Shown here in pieces: positions 37,545 to 50,601 of a stretch of DNA of 64,000 nt. A program made the translations under genes and the position numbers. Each line of letters starts with the position of its first letter. The stretch's first letter is position 1. The notes beneath the pieces were generated by a model that did no database searches, was not told the DNA's origin, and saw only the letters and a program-made list of their open reading frames with translations. Origin of the DNA: Circinella umbellata (lineage: Eukaryota; Mucoromycota; Mucoromycetes; Mucorales; Lichtheimiaceae); the NCBI GenBank assembly GCA_025093555.1, contig JAIWNF010000010.1:124001-188000 (forward strand). Reading direction: 5' to 3'.

Positions 37545-40040
37545 ATGTTTTCAGGCATATGGCACCGAACCACAACGACTGTACACGGTGATTCTACGAA
37601 TGCAACTTTTAAAACAAACACAGTAAATAATATATTAGGCGTTAAAACTATTGAGCCCGCTACTGATTCCCGAATGGAAGGTAACATACTAATTTATATT
37701 TTTTATTCTCACTGTACTTCCTTCCATCTCTTATATTATTGTTCGAAATTAATAAATCTTTTTTTTTTTAAAAAAAAAAAATAGAGCGCAGCAGCCAAAA
37801 ACAAACCGTTCCATTAAATCCACATTTAGGTAATGAACTTAACTTTTTTTTTATAATAGAAAAATACAATACTAATATAAAATAAAATAAAATGAATCCT
37901 AAAAAAAACAATGGAACGAAATTCAATAGAACAAGAACGTGCACTTGTGAAGAAAAAACGTGGTCGACCCCGCAAGGAAACTAATAATGGTATCGTATAA
38001 TAATAATAGTAATATTAAAAAAAAATTAGGAAAATAATGAGATTATGTATATATTTATGTAATATTGTGTGTTTCACGGATAATGTGTGCAACAACAACA
38101 AGCTAAAACACAAGCCCGTATATATATATATTTTTTCACTTTTATATAGAAAATGAACCTAAACGTCCAAAACGTGAGTATTTTAAAATTGACACAACAA
38201 TAAAACAAGAAAAAGATAAACAACAACAACAACCACAACTACAGCATGATGTTTCACAACAACACATTCCACAAGTAGCCCAGCAACAACAAGAGGTACC
38301 AACTTTACCACATGCTTCAGAACAACAATATCAAGAACAAGAAATCTCAGTATCAGCAGTCTCATCACCATCACCATCATCATCCCCTCCTCCGTTACCT
38401 GTGATAACACCTGGTATGAATGCCCTTAATCGAAGTTTTGCAACTCCAAAAGGTAAAGTTAAATTGATTGTACCACCCCTTTTAATAATCTATCAAATAA
38501 AATAAATAGTCTAACGTAAAAATGATAAATTATTATAATTATGAAATAGGTGAACTTCATTGTCCATACAAAGGTTGTCGATCAAAGTCAACAGCGTTAC
38601 CTCACAGTCTTTATCGTCATATTCGTGCAAAACATTTCGCTGATTTTCCAAAGTTATCACCCTCGTGTATCTATACTTTCAAATCGCCAGCAGGAGAGTT
38701 GATTCGATTTGATGGTATTTTGTTTATATAATTATTTGAGTTGGGGGGAGAGATCTTTTCTTTTACCAATAATATATACTTTATAGAAAATTCTCGTGAA
38801 TTACTGGAAGAAGGAACTGAAATTCTCGCTGATAAAACTTATAAATCAGTAGCTGGTAAATTACTCAATATTCCATATCTTTATTAACATTCTTGTTAAC
38901 AACATGTTATTGATTTATTCTGTTTATGATTTACATCTACATATTCATATGTATATATGATAGAAACAAGATATCACTGTCCATACAAACGATGCCATGG
39001 AAGGTTTTACTATGCACCAAGTGATATTCGAAGTCATCTTGAATCGAGACATCGTGTTGTTATTCAGTCAGATGGGGATTATAGTAAACTAGTTTTTAAG
39101 ACATCTAATGGACAATTGATACGATTAGAGGATGAAAGAACTGGTAACTTATTTGAAGACCATGTGGAAATTTTTGTGTCAGTGGATACACAACCTAACA
39201 AAACAAGTATGTATATAGTTTTTCATGTTTTGAAAGGTTTATGGCATATTGATTAGAACATTTGTGAATCGTTTTTCTTAGAGGGTGGAACATTTTATTG
39301 TCCATACAAAGATTGTAACATAATGTGCTATTTGTATCGGCGTGACTTATACCGACATATTCGAGGAAAGCACTATCGTGATTTTCCACAGTTGAAATAT
39401 CATGGACGTAATGTTGTATTTACGACTGATACTGGAATCCCAGTCAATTTTGGTGGTAGGTTATCACTACTTAAAAATTTCCATGTATAAACAAAGACAA
39501 TTCTAAAAATATAATAATAACTTACAACTAATCAATCTTTGCTTTAATATAAATAGAGAGTTCCCGAAATTCACTTGAACAAGGCACCAAAATTGTAATT
39601 GATTATGCTGAGGATAAGCGTGAGTTTTTAAATAATATATACAAGTTTTTCAGTGTAAAAATTAGTATTTATTAAATTGAATGGATGAAATGACCTTTAT
39701 TTAGTGGCGAAATATAATTGTCCCTATAAAGGATGTAACAGCAGACATACTACATTATCAAGTCTAATTCGGCATATTCGACCAGCCCACGACCAAAATC
39801 TTCCAATAAGGCGACAAGGGTCACGCGAAAAATGTCTTTATACTGGCCCATCTGGAAATATCATTGAGTTTGATGGTAACGTATTATAACAACTAAAGGT
39901 GTACCTAATTATGGAAAAAAAAAGACGAGACCATAAAAAGTATTAAATTGGTTATACAAATAATAGATGCTTCTCGGGATTCTCTTGATGAAGGTGATCG
40001 ATTAACTATGACTGAAGTACCACCGTCGCCACAAACATGA
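37545..40040 (+). CDS. AT-hook protein with four CPYKxC C2H2 finger modules
   Basis: Eleven exons (37545-37680, 37785-37829, 37930-37989, 38150-38452, 38550-38714, 38787-38855, 38964-39206, 39282-39455, 39557-39619, 39705-39875, 39967-40040) join in frame to 500 residues; every intron is in phase 1. The N-terminal part has an AT-hook (KKKRGRPRKE) and a basic KRPKRE patch, then a Gln-rich, Ser/Pro-rich stretch. The C-terminal 310 residues are four repeats, each a C-x4-C-x12/13-H-x4-H finger starting CPYKxC and usually ending RHIRxxH, then a 30-residue beta-rich linker ending in IRFD-like residues, then an SRxSLxEGTxI tail. Likely a nuclear DNA-binding protein. I do not recognise the family. 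The start codon is the first ATG of a phase-compatible first exon and is the least certain part. Confidence 0.85.
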
Positions 40041-40558
40041 AAAAATCAAATTATTTCCTCCTTGTTCCCTCCCTTCTTTCTCGCGCATATTTTTATACAT
40101 ACATTGTTTTTCTTCCTATCTTACCCGATTATAAAATCTCAAGAAAAAAAAGATCACCTTTTACTAAAAATACTTAGTTTTATATATACTCAAATCATGT
40201 AAAAAAAGAAATAAAAAATAAAAAATATATAGCCACTTGTCTTAATACTACAGCAGCTTCATTGTTTTTTATCTATTCATAAGGGAGAAGAAAACAAAAA
40301 GTAGGCTGTTTATGTATATATATATATATATTCTTTTTTTTATTGTTAATGATTTATTTCTTTTTATGATATGAGGGGGAGGGTAACTTGCTTTAAATAG
40401 AAAGTGCTATTTTTCATTGTGTATATTGTTGTTTTTACATATAAAAAAAACATATATCTCTCGTCCAGCGATAGGAATACATGTCCAAATGCGACATATT
40501 TACAGCTTTTCATTTTTTTATGATTTTTTTTTGTTTTTTTTTTTAAAAAAAAATTTGT
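40041..40558. other. Convergent 3' spacer
   Basis: 518 bp between the zinc-finger and TBC stop codons: T-rich and A-rich tracts and a short (TA)n near 40313-40330, consistent with two 3' UTRs. No gene seen. Confidence 0.5.
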
Positions 40559-43224
40559 CTATCGTCGAAAGAACCGAAAACTTAATGCCGAAGTAGGCGA
40601 TGAGCCAGAAGACGATGTGGATGATGGGGTTGATGTAGTAGTAACAACGGATGGGGGCGGCGTGGTATTTACAGCAGTAGCTTGTTGTGCTGCTGCTGTA
40701 CGTTGTTGTTTACGACGATCTCTAAACAAGATTCGACGTCGTTCAATTTCTGCAGTAGAGATATCTGCACCTACACCAGATTTTGAAAATACGCATTCCA
40801 TAAATCGATGACAGTCAACCAAACGTCGAGGCATGCTTTGAAGAACAGGGAAAATTTCAATTGGGTCGTCCAGCGCCCAGATTCTCTTTTCGTTCATCTT
40901 GATGATTGTTAGCGCTACTCGAAACAGTACTTTGCTACCTTCACTATATATTAAAACATGATTCATTTGGTAATTACTATAAACAATTATTACATACATA
41001 TATGTTTTGAAAAACATTGGAAAAAAAAACTTACATGTATAACGAGTCCCAAACTCGTAAAACAGTCTGAGTAGAAAAAGAGATGTTATTGTAATGAGTA
41101 ACATGTTTTGATATCATATATATACATTTATAATTTGGCAAATGGATTATGTTATTTACCTCCACTGGTAGAATGTTAATAAATAAAGTTAAGAACCAAT
41201 GGCTAGTAACAAGTGTGATTGAAGGCAAGCCTTCTGATTCTACACATTCCCAAAAGCATTTACCGCCACCAATTTTATTCCATACACCGGGCAAACGTTC
41301 ATAAATCATCATCATAAGAACAGTTTGATCAATATGAGCACCTTCCATAGTAACATCATACATGTTTCCTGGAAAATAGTCATAGACTGTTGTAATCAAC
41401 ATCCAAAATGCGGCTTCTTCACCATCTTCAATGAATAATAAGAAGAACCCAGCTAAATAATTCAGAGATTGACAATAGCCAATATGTGGGGCATAAACGC
41501 TGAAGGCGAGTAAAATTCGTCTCAAGGCACGTAATTTTGAATTGGTTTCTGGCTCCATAGTAACTGTACCATCTTCAGCAGTAACTCCGCAAGCAAATTG
41601 ATCATTGTCAGGAAATGTTCGATGTAAATCTATTTTTCGAGTAATTGTTTTTTTTTTTCAATCAGTATTTATTATTACTATCATTATTTTTGTTAAGAAA
41701 AAAAAGAAAGAGAGATGAAAGAAAGTGAAACGTTACCTCGATTGATGATTTCAGCATATTCATTATGTTCACCCATGGCTTCGGCAGTTTTGACAAGAGA
41801 GTCGTACAACCCGGCGTTTGCTTCCATTTTGTCTTTGGCTCCGCTGTAATGCATCCAAGCCTATATTTAAAAATATACATCATTAACCCCACCCCCCAAA
41901 TTTTAGTAAAAAAAAAAATTATAAATCGCGTGGATGCACAGGACTTTTCAAATCAGTATACTTCAAAAAGAAAAAAATGGTACCTTTCCACGAATATCGT
42001 GTGGAATTCCTTTACGGACGTAACGCTTAACTATAATTTAGTAGTAATGAAAAACAATACTTTAGTTTTTTTCGTTCCCAAAAATGGTAGGACTTTTATA
42101 TAAATAGATTATTTTTTTTTCGGATTGTAGTATGTCAACAAGTATCGCCGTACTACGTACAACAATAAGAAAAAAAAAAAAACTCAACACCTTACGTTTT
42201 GAACTAACAGGAGGCCATTGACCTTGATGCTCAGCAAGGAAAGATTTCCATTTGGCGTTTTGTCGTTCCAAGATAGGCTGATAATCATTATCAAATTGGA
42301 TTTGATCAGCAAGTCTGACCCATTGGGTTGGCTGTTTGAACCCATATGCATCTCTTTGCTCAACCTCGGTATTAGATTTTCGATTCACTTCTTTCTCACT
42401 ATTATTGTTATTATTATCATTCACCAGTTGTTCTATTATATATTCCATTATAAGAAACAATATTAATAAGTAAAGCCAAATAAATTAAAAAAAGAATTAA
42501 AGAGAGAGAATACAAAAATCACAATGTGGGCGGTTGAACCACAGTTAATTTAATGATTCCTGCTGCTCTTCTCTATTTAATTCGACATATTTAAGTGAAA
42601 AAAAAAAAGTCAGCCCTTACTTTCTTCCTGTTTCCCCCAGGGACAAGGGGATCCGGGCGGAGGCGGAGTGGACGGCATGGATAACTCTTCATCATCTTCT
42701 TCATCTTCTTCTCCTACGCTACTATTGCTTGCTGTAACACTGATACTGCTATTTTGACGTTTCATTGATCCTCCTGAAGAAGAATAACAGCTAGATGCTA
42801 TACTTGATGATGATACATTAAATCCCGAATCATAATAAGGTGAATAAGGCTGTTCTACTACTTGTGAAGTAGGTGTTCTTGGACTACTAAGCGGACTTGG
42901 CTTTTTAAGGCCTGGTGATGTAACTGTAGGCGAACTCTGAGATGGTTTTAACGCCAACGGCGGTGGAGGTGAATGAACTGTCAAGTAATTACATCGTCGA
43001 TTATTATCATTTTTATTTGGTAATGCTGCTGTTCCAGTCATGGGTGTGGCTGTTATTGCTGTAGTACAGGATGGTGATGAGGATAATGATTTCGTTGTTG
43101 TCGATGCAATATCAAAATCGGATCTTTGACGCTTTAAATAGCTATTGACAGACAAATTTTGAAAGGCTTGACGTAAACTGTCTGATTGTGATTGTTTTCT
43201 TGAAGGACTGGTATGGGTTGCCAT
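40559..43224 (-). CDS. TBC-domain Rab GTPase-activating protein
   Basis: Stimulates GTP hydrolysis by a Rab/Ypt protein in membrane traffic. Seven exons (43224-42621, 42432-42196, 42030-41984, 41860-41737, 41629-41160, 41066-41035, 40943-40559) join in frame to 632 residues; the sixth is 32 nt. The first 200 residues are a Ser/Pro-rich disordered tail. The TBC domain then runs with RKGIPHDIRGKAWMHYSGAK, the arginine finger in IINRDLHRTFPDN, the glutamine finger in IGYCQSLNYLAGFFL, and SHWFLTLFINILPVE, TVLRVWDSLYIEGSKVLFRV. Both catalytic fingers are intact. The C-terminus is Ser/Thr/Pro-rich. The arrangement resembles Gyp2/TBC1D2/GRTP1-type GAPs; the Rab target cannot be named. The link of the first exon rests on phase and splice signals. 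Confidence 0.92.
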
Positions 43225-45289
43225 TGAATTGAATCAATAATGATTTTATACAAGGAGAAGAGAAAAGGAAAAGAAAAAGAAGCACAGGTATTAAAAAATA
43301 AGGAAGTGAATACAAAATATGAAAAGGAAAGGAAAGGAAAGGGAATGAGAAGAAAAAAATAAGTGTACGGAAAGAAGAAAAGGAAAGAAAAAGAGATAAA
43401 AATAAAGCATTGAGGTAAAAAGCATCTCCTTCTTTTTTTTAATTACTCTCTTTGGTATCTCTTGTTAAAATAGAATCAACCACATGCACGCACGCACCTC
43501 TTTACACACAACTCTCTCTCTGCATGCGGCTTTTTTTTCCAACTCCCTATTTTTATCTGCACAGATTTACACCATAGTGAACGTTATTATTTGTACCTAC
43601 CGCTTTCCTTTCTTTAGAAAATATAAAACCTAAATAATATACAACTAGCTGAGAACCCTTAAAAAAATAACATTTCACTTGACATTCTAAATCACTGGCC
43701 ATTGTCATGCTAGTAACAATATAATTTCCGCGGTTACTAATAAATACTGGGAAAAGCTACTAGTGAAATTAATATGAGAGTAAAGCTTTTCAAGCTTATA
43801 AACTAAGCCTAGCTGCCTTTTTCGCGCCAAGGAAAATAGTGTACCTTATTCGTCCAGAATACCGCCTGAATATCATGATTTATCAGCTATAAACAGTACC
43901 TTCAAACAAAAGTTATTCCATTCCGATCCCCTTATATTAAATGTCTATATATATTATATACTATTAATAATAATACAGAAGAAAATGTTATATGGCCATT
44001 AAAAAATAATGATAATTTCTTTGTTTCAAAAAATGAAATAATAATGATGGCGGTGATACAGAAGTAATAATAATAATAACCATTTTGTATGCAGTGCTTC
44101 TTTTATTTTTGCTTGTGTGGTTTTTTTTTATTTAGGTTCATATAAATACATACTAATTTCCGAAGATCACTAACAACTTTATCATATAACTATATTTATT
44201 TAATATTCTTAATTCAAAAAAAAAGCACGTAAGTCAGTGTTGCTAAGGTACACTACCCGAGCCATAAATACCGACAAAGCATACATTGGTTAAAACAAGG
44301 AGAAGGAGATATGGTTTCTTTTATATTGGCATATTTTAAGGTTAAAACAGGGACGAGGAGAAAAAAGTTGGCCTCTTTTTTAGTTCATCAAGCTACATCT
44401 TTATTTGAGGAGATATATTTTTTATATTTTTTGCACCCTCCTCATTCTCATATAATCGGTTGCTCTTCTCTTTCTCCTTTACGTAGTTATTATCCTTCAT
44501 GGAACATAGTAATTAATAAATAGTACATGATACATAAACTAGTCTTATAACGTATAGTACCAATTAACAGTATTACTACTATTTTTTATATCACTATATC
44601 GTAACTGATAAATAACAGTTCAATATACTAACTAGGAAGCTGGTTTGTAAATTCCAATAACCTTATATATGTAATTGTAACTAAGCAAAATATTATTATT
44701 ATTATTTACTTTGAACCGCTCAAAGTCTATATTTCACAACAAAACATGTATTTTTTTTTAATTTATCCAAAATTATCATATATTAGATAACTACAACAAG
44801 CACACTCTTCTCTCTTTCTTTGTCTCTCCAAAGAACAACATTGCTGTCCAATACGATTTTTTACTATAAATAAATCCCTTCTCCATCATAACTTGACCTC
44901 TTTCTTTATCTACGTAACTAGAAATTTTACTACCCTAAGTTTATTAATTAAATATTATATATTACACACAAGTATCTTAATACATAACCAATAATAGACA
45001 TTGAATAAGGATTTCATAGCAGCTTGTATAATACTAGCATAAAGTTACAAAACTTTCAAAAAACAATGAGAGTTATTGTATATTCCCTCAAATATTTTGG
45101 TTGATATATGTCAAAATGACTCAATTTCTTTTCTATGTACTGTATTTTTTGATCGGATGGTTTCTGTTTTTTATTTTGCGGAAGCACTTTCCATTTTGTC
45201 ATTTACCAAGCCCGCGTTTTTTTTTTTCAAACAAATATTTTTTATTTTCGCGTCTGTACTCTTTTTTGTGTCCACATTAAAACAAAAAT
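43225..45289. other. Intergenic, 2.1 kb, purine-rich next to the TBC gene
   Basis: Divergent spacer between TBC and eIF2B-epsilon starts. From about 43250 to 43420 the plus strand is almost entirely A and G, that is, a CT-rich leader for the minus-strand TBC gene. The rest is AT-rich with small, low-complexity frames (for example 44311-44523 and 45076-45309) that I do not accept as genes. No transposon or RNA gene recognised. Confidence 0.5.
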
Positions 45290-48155
45290 ATGCCACCAAA
45301 GAAACGTAATACTCAACAACAACGTGGCGAAGAAGACGGTGAAAAACCTTTTCAAGCCGTCATTTTGACTGATACGTATGACGATCAATTTCTTCCCATT
45401 TCACAAGAAATGCCACGGGTAAATGACAACATTATACAAAGAAAAAGAAAAGAATTCATGATCTCGAACGAAAAAACCTTTAAGCTAACTCATACGTATA
45501 TATAGTGCTTAATGCCATTATGTAACACACCACTTATCGAATACACTCTCGAAATTCTCGCCATTACCGATGTAGCAGAAGTTTTCGTTATTTGTACTAA
45601 TCACATTGACAAGATCAAGGAATACTTCGAGTATGTTTGTTTTATTTATATGACAATTTGGATAAACCTAACAAAAGAAAAGAAATAGCTATTTATTTAT
45701 TTTATATGTGTATGTATTTATTTTAGACATTCCTGTTGGACAAAACCTCATAGTCCTTTAAAAGTTAAAGTCGTTCAATCACCTGAAGCAATGTCTGTAG
45801 GTGACGCTATGCGTGATCTCGATGCCCGTCATTTGATTACTACCGACTTTATTTTAATGTACGGCGATTTAGTTTCCAATATTAAACTCGACAAAATTCT
45901 CGAAACACATCGTGCACGTAAAAAGACGGATAAAAATTCAATTATGACAATGGTATTAAAAGAAGCAACACGTACACATACAAGTCGACCCAAGGATGAT
46001 TCGAGTGTATTTGTTCTGGATCCAAACAATAATCAATGTCTGTTTTATGAACCTGTTCAAGCTTTGCCTCGAAAAGATCGGATTGAAATTTCACCCGAGT
46101 TGTTTGAAAAGCATGCCGAATTTGAGTTTCGTAATGATTTAGTGGATCCATTTTTGGATATCTGTTCTGCTGAAGTAAGTGTGATCGGAAGGATGGGGGT
46201 GAATAAAGGAAGGATACTAATTCAATTTGCATTTTTATGCAATTATTAGGTCCCTGCATTATTTACAGAAAACTTTGATTGGCAAAAGTTACGAAGTGAT
46301 TTCGTTCATGGTATTTTGACGTCGGATATTCTTGGGAAAACTATTTATAATGAAATCATCTCGGAACCATATATTGCCCGTATACAGAATGAACAATTAT
46401 ATAGTACTGTCAGGTAAAAACAAAATAAGCAAACGGCACAGCAGCTTAAGAAAAAAGAGAGAGAACTTATCAATTAACTTAAATAATTTACATTTTTCAA
46501 GTAACCATGTATTAAATCGCTGGGTATTCCCTATCGTTCCTGAAACAAATCTTCACCAAAATGACAATTATCGTTTCCTACGTGGCAACATATATAAAGC
46601 ATCTGATGTTATTTTATCTCGGTTAGTTATTTAATAATGAATAACAGTTTGACGTTTTATCACGAATACCATAATATCTAACTTCATATTTTTTTTTGTA
46701 AATAATATATATGATTCCTAGATCATGTATTATAGACGAAAATGTACAAATTGGTTCGGGTACAGTCATTGGAGAAAATACACGTATTACAAACTCTGTT
46801 ATCGGTCGCAATTGTAATATTGGTGATAACGTTATATTAAAAGGTGCATATATCTGGGATAATGTTACTATTGAACCAAATAGTGTTGTCACGCGTTCTA
46901 TTATTGCTCATGATGTTACTCTTATGGATAAAACAACCATTCACAATGGATGCCTTGTATCATTGAATGTTTCATTGGGCCCTGATGAAGATATTCCAAA
47001 ATATTCTCGATTGAGTTTAGCGCCACAGCCTAAGAATAACATTTTCGCTGATGACAGTGATGAAGAAGAGGAAGCACAAGGTAAAATATCATATATATAT
47101 ATACATGTGTGTGTGTTTTCAATGACTATTAATAACTCACATTAAATGTTTCTTTATCATAATAGATCATCATGTATTGACTAGCTCCAATCATCCTGAT
47201 GTTTACTTTTGGACAGAAAGAGGGGGAGATGACGACGATGTTGATATCCGGAACGTTAATTTGGGATCACTGGGTAAGTATAATGATAATATATATATAT
47301 TTATATATATAAGCTAAAGTTAGGCGTGGTATTGTCTGTATTTATCAGTGGATGGCTCTAAATTATTTTCTAACATAACTCTTAACAAATGTATAGCTTA
47401 CGATATGGCTGATTTGAAGATCAATGATGGCGAATTAAGTGACAGTGCATCTGAAGTTGGAGAAGTGTCTGATGATGAAGACGATGATTCAGATAATGAT
47501 ATTAGCGGAGCATTTGGTGGATCGTGGGATACTCAAGGTGCTAACAAACTGGCCGAGTTTAAAAAGGAAGTTGCACAAACCATGGAACGATCACTTACTG
47601 AAAAACATACTGTGGATGAAACATCACTTGAAATTACGGGTCTTCGTATGGCACACAATGGAACATACGATCAAGTACGTGAAGTCATGATCCCCATGTT
47701 ATTGGACCATGTGGATGTTTCCAAGAATGCAATGGGGAATATGCGAACCATGTTGGAATACTGGGCACCTGTTATTAGTAAAGGTTTAGAAGATCAAACA
47801 CACATTTTAAGTATATTCCAGGTAAAAGTCAAAAAATAATCAATTGATCCGGTTGCTAATTCTCTTTACTAATGAGTTTTACTACTTTATATTGAAAAAA
47901 TGGAATATAAATATATACATATATATATAGAGACATTGTGCAGAAACTGATGCATTATCCAAATTATTCGTTGGTATTCTGCAAATTTTATATAATGAAG
48001 ATATGGTAGATGAGGATTCAGTTCTTCAATGGTATGGATCGGATGCATCCAAGAGTGGCTCACCTGCTGAAGTGAAATTAAGAGAACGTGCAGCCAAGTT
48101 TGTGGATTGGTTACAAGAAGCAGAGGAAGAATCTTCAGATGAAGATAGTGATTAA
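45290..48155 (+). CDS. eIF2B epsilon subunit (GCD6 homologue)
   Basis: Catalytic subunit of the guanine-nucleotide exchange factor that recharges eIF2 with GTP, the target of stress control through phosphorylated eIF2. Multi-exon. The N-terminal nucleotidyltransferase-like domain begins PFQAVILTDTYDDQFLPISQ and continues after the first intron with CLMPLCNTPLIEYTLEIL. The left-handed beta-helix of hexapeptide repeats spans about 46720-46960 (VQIGSGTVIGENTRITNSVI, NCNIGDNVILKGAYIWDNVT). An acidic linker leads to the HEAT-like W2 domain (about 47520-48150), which carries the exchange activity; its two aromatic/acidic boxes are visible as LYNEDMVDEDSVLQWY and FVDWLQEAEEESSDEDSD at the very C-terminus. 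Start MPPKKRN is a short basic lead before the conserved domain. Confidence 0.97.
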
Positions 48156-48532
48156 TCAGAAAGATAGTAAACTACGTATATAAAATATTAATAATCAACC
48201 TTACATAACATGTTAAATAGAGATTACAATTTTGAATTCTTGAAAGAGAAATTGTTATTCTATTTTTTTTTTTTACAATATATGAAATGTGCGTCAAATT
48301 TACTTTCGGATATAGTGAATGTAAACATTTATAATGACATTGGAAAAAGAGAGTGATAAAGTGAAAAGAAAAATGAATAAATGGATGTATATAATAATGG
48401 ATAGATTAGTAATAACAAAATGATAAATTGAAAAAAAAATACAACTGCATGAAAAGAGGAAATGGGGATGGGCTGTCTGTAAAAAAGAAAGAGGTTTCGG
48501 GGGGTAATAATGATCGTAATTGCTTTGCTTTT
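48156..48532. other. Convergent 3' spacer
   Basis: 377 bp between eIF2B-epsilon and Rpa12 stop codons, AT-rich. Nothing else seen. Confidence 0.5.
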
Positions 48533-49185
48533 TTATGAATTGACCGAGTATTTGTAACTATAATATTGAAGCAATATAGGCAAAATTTTTAGTCATTTGT
48601 TCCTTTCATAACTCTGACTTATCATCATCATCATCATCATCATCATCATCGCTACATACCCGCATTTTTTACAATTATAAAAGACTGTTTGACCTTCATC
48701 TGCTGAACGTAATTGCATAGTATGGTATGCCATTTCATCATTACCACAGTTTGGACATTTTTCTTTGATCTAATAAAGAAGAAAAAAATCGATTTAACCC
48801 TTAGTTAACAAACCGGTTTAATAACAAAGGAAATATATAGTAATTTCTTACAGTAGCTTCAGCTTGTTTAGCACTCTTGCTTTGTTGAACCAAGTGACGT
48901 TTTGCCTTCAAAGGTGATTGAAATGCATGTGCTGAAGAGGTTGTTACAACTTTAGTTTGTTCATAGCCTAAATTGATTTAAAGTTTTTTATAAGTTAGAA
49001 AAAAAAAATTTGTGGGTGGAATGAATATGTGTAAAAGGGGCAAAATGACACATGCCTGTGGTTTGAAATGCATGACTGCACTGATTGCATAGTAAAATAT
49101 CATCGTCTGCACCAGGCATATCAAGTAAATTTCCACATTCTGGACAAAATAAAAGAGATCCGATCAAATTCGTATTCGTGGCCAT
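48533..49185 (-). CDS. RNA polymerase I subunit Rpa12
   Basis: Small zinc-binding Pol I subunit with Rpb9-like N-terminus and TFIIS-like C-terminus, giving Pol I its transcript-cleavage activity. Exons 49185-49056, 48967-48852, 48769-48660 and 48557-48533 join in frame to 126 residues, the usual length. The N-terminal ribbon is LLFCPECGNLLDM...LLCNQCSHAF; the C-terminal ribbon is CPNCGNDEMAYHTMQLRSAD, EGQTVFYNCKKCGYKYSVNS, with the catalytic RSADEGQT loop intact. The first intron needs a GC donor (GCATGT). The last exon is 25 nt and adds only the YKYSVNS end; the intron before it contains a (GAT)10 microsatellite. Confidence 0.95.
48621..48650. repeat. (ATC)10 microsatellite in Rpa12 last intron
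   Basis: Ten perfect ATC triplets on the plus strand (GAT on the coding strand) fill about a third of the 102-bp intron 48558-48659. If the intron were retained, the frame would run into a methionine homopolymer before a stop. Confidence 0.9.
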
Positions 49186-50601
49186 GTCAAAAACTGGAGC
49201 TGTGTATGGAAGTAGAGCAAAGCAAAAAAAAAAAAAAAAAAAATCGGGCGATAATGCAAGAATTTACAACGTGACTCGTTTTGAGACTTCACCTTAATAC
49301 CAATGTTCATACAATCTGAGATTAATAGAACTTGTTTGTCCTGCATCTTTTTTCTTAGGAAATCCAACTCGGCTGTTACGAGCGACAGCCCTCTGAGGTA
49401 TGATAATTAATCTGTCACGGCTGACAGATCTTATATTGCTTTTAATATGATTCATTGCGTTTACATATAAAAAAAATACTTATTGAAGCTAAAGTGTTGA
49501 AGCATTGTATATTATACATGTTGCTAAAATGTATGATATTGGAGTTGCCAATCTTTATTCAACTGTATCCATGACATTTCATTTCCATACCAGTTAATTT
49601 AGTGCATCATCATATCCACTGCATATACAGTCAACCCCCGCTTCTACATCTCTTGCTTTTGCGAATCTCCCGGTTCTGCACAGTTTGTTTTTGGAAATGT
49701 CAAAAATACTTAATAGAATCGCAACTTGTAACTTGGATCAAGGTTTTTGGGCGAGTTGCGCTAATCGGGAGTAAACCATAATACTATACAATTTATTGAT
49801 AATTGTGTATATTCTTCTTATGAATCTTTATCCAAATATGGAAATACCCAAAATGCTAGCAAAGAATAATTGATGAGATGCTGTTTGTACACTTGAGATT
49901 TTTTAATTTTCTGGTGCAGCACCGAAGACTTGCAACAAGCGAAACTTGATATATATTAAAATACAAACCGGGGGTTGACTGTAAAAGCAAAAATAACTAT
50001 CTGTTTACCCGTCTTTGAGGACTACTGTATTATAATAACATACTAATTTGAAGACTAATAAATTTCTTAGCTGGAGGTTTGCTCGTCACAACGACGACAC
50101 TTCTATTATTTATATTTATATTTTATTGTTTGTTTGTCATTTACTTGGTAAATGGGAATTATTTGTATTAAAGACTGTACAGAAACAATTTCATCACATA
50201 TGATCCATACATATAAAAGTTTTTCGACTATCCATCATAGAGTATTATATTAACTGAATGCAAGAAACAGGTTTTTATACTAAACCAATATATCATATTT
50301 CTTAAAATGCGCATTAGCTTAAAAAATCTTTATAAGAACGGCATATTTTGTTAAGGAAAGATATAACTATGTTATACAACATCTAGAATTATAGAAAAAA
50401 AAATTGATTGCTGACATCAACACCAGAGATTTGTTAACATTCTGTGTACTATGGTTCATTATTAGATTATGTCAAGTATAAAATACATTACTCATAATAA
50501 ATAAAACAATTAATTATTTAGTATTTATATAACAAAAGACAAAACAGAAAAGCAGCTATTTATTTTTTAAAGAGAATTTACAAATATTTTTATAACAGCA
50601 T
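49186..50601. other. Intergenic with a MITE
   Basis: Between the Rpa12 start and the 3' end of the His/Pro-rich gene. Contains the TIR element at 49628-49981. The rest is AT-rich with no supported gene. Confidence 0.55.
49628..49981. mobile_element. MITE with pogo/Tc1-mariner-like ends
   Basis: CAGTCAACCCCCG at 49628-49640 is the exact inverse of CGGGGGTTGACTG at 49969-49981, and each end is flanked by TA (49626-49627 and 49982-49983), the target-site duplication of the Tc1/mariner/pogo superfamily. The CAGT...AACCC end is typical of pogo/Tigger elements. The 354-bp body has no transposase frame, so it is non-autonomous. The repeat does not extend beyond 13 bp. Confidence 0.65.
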
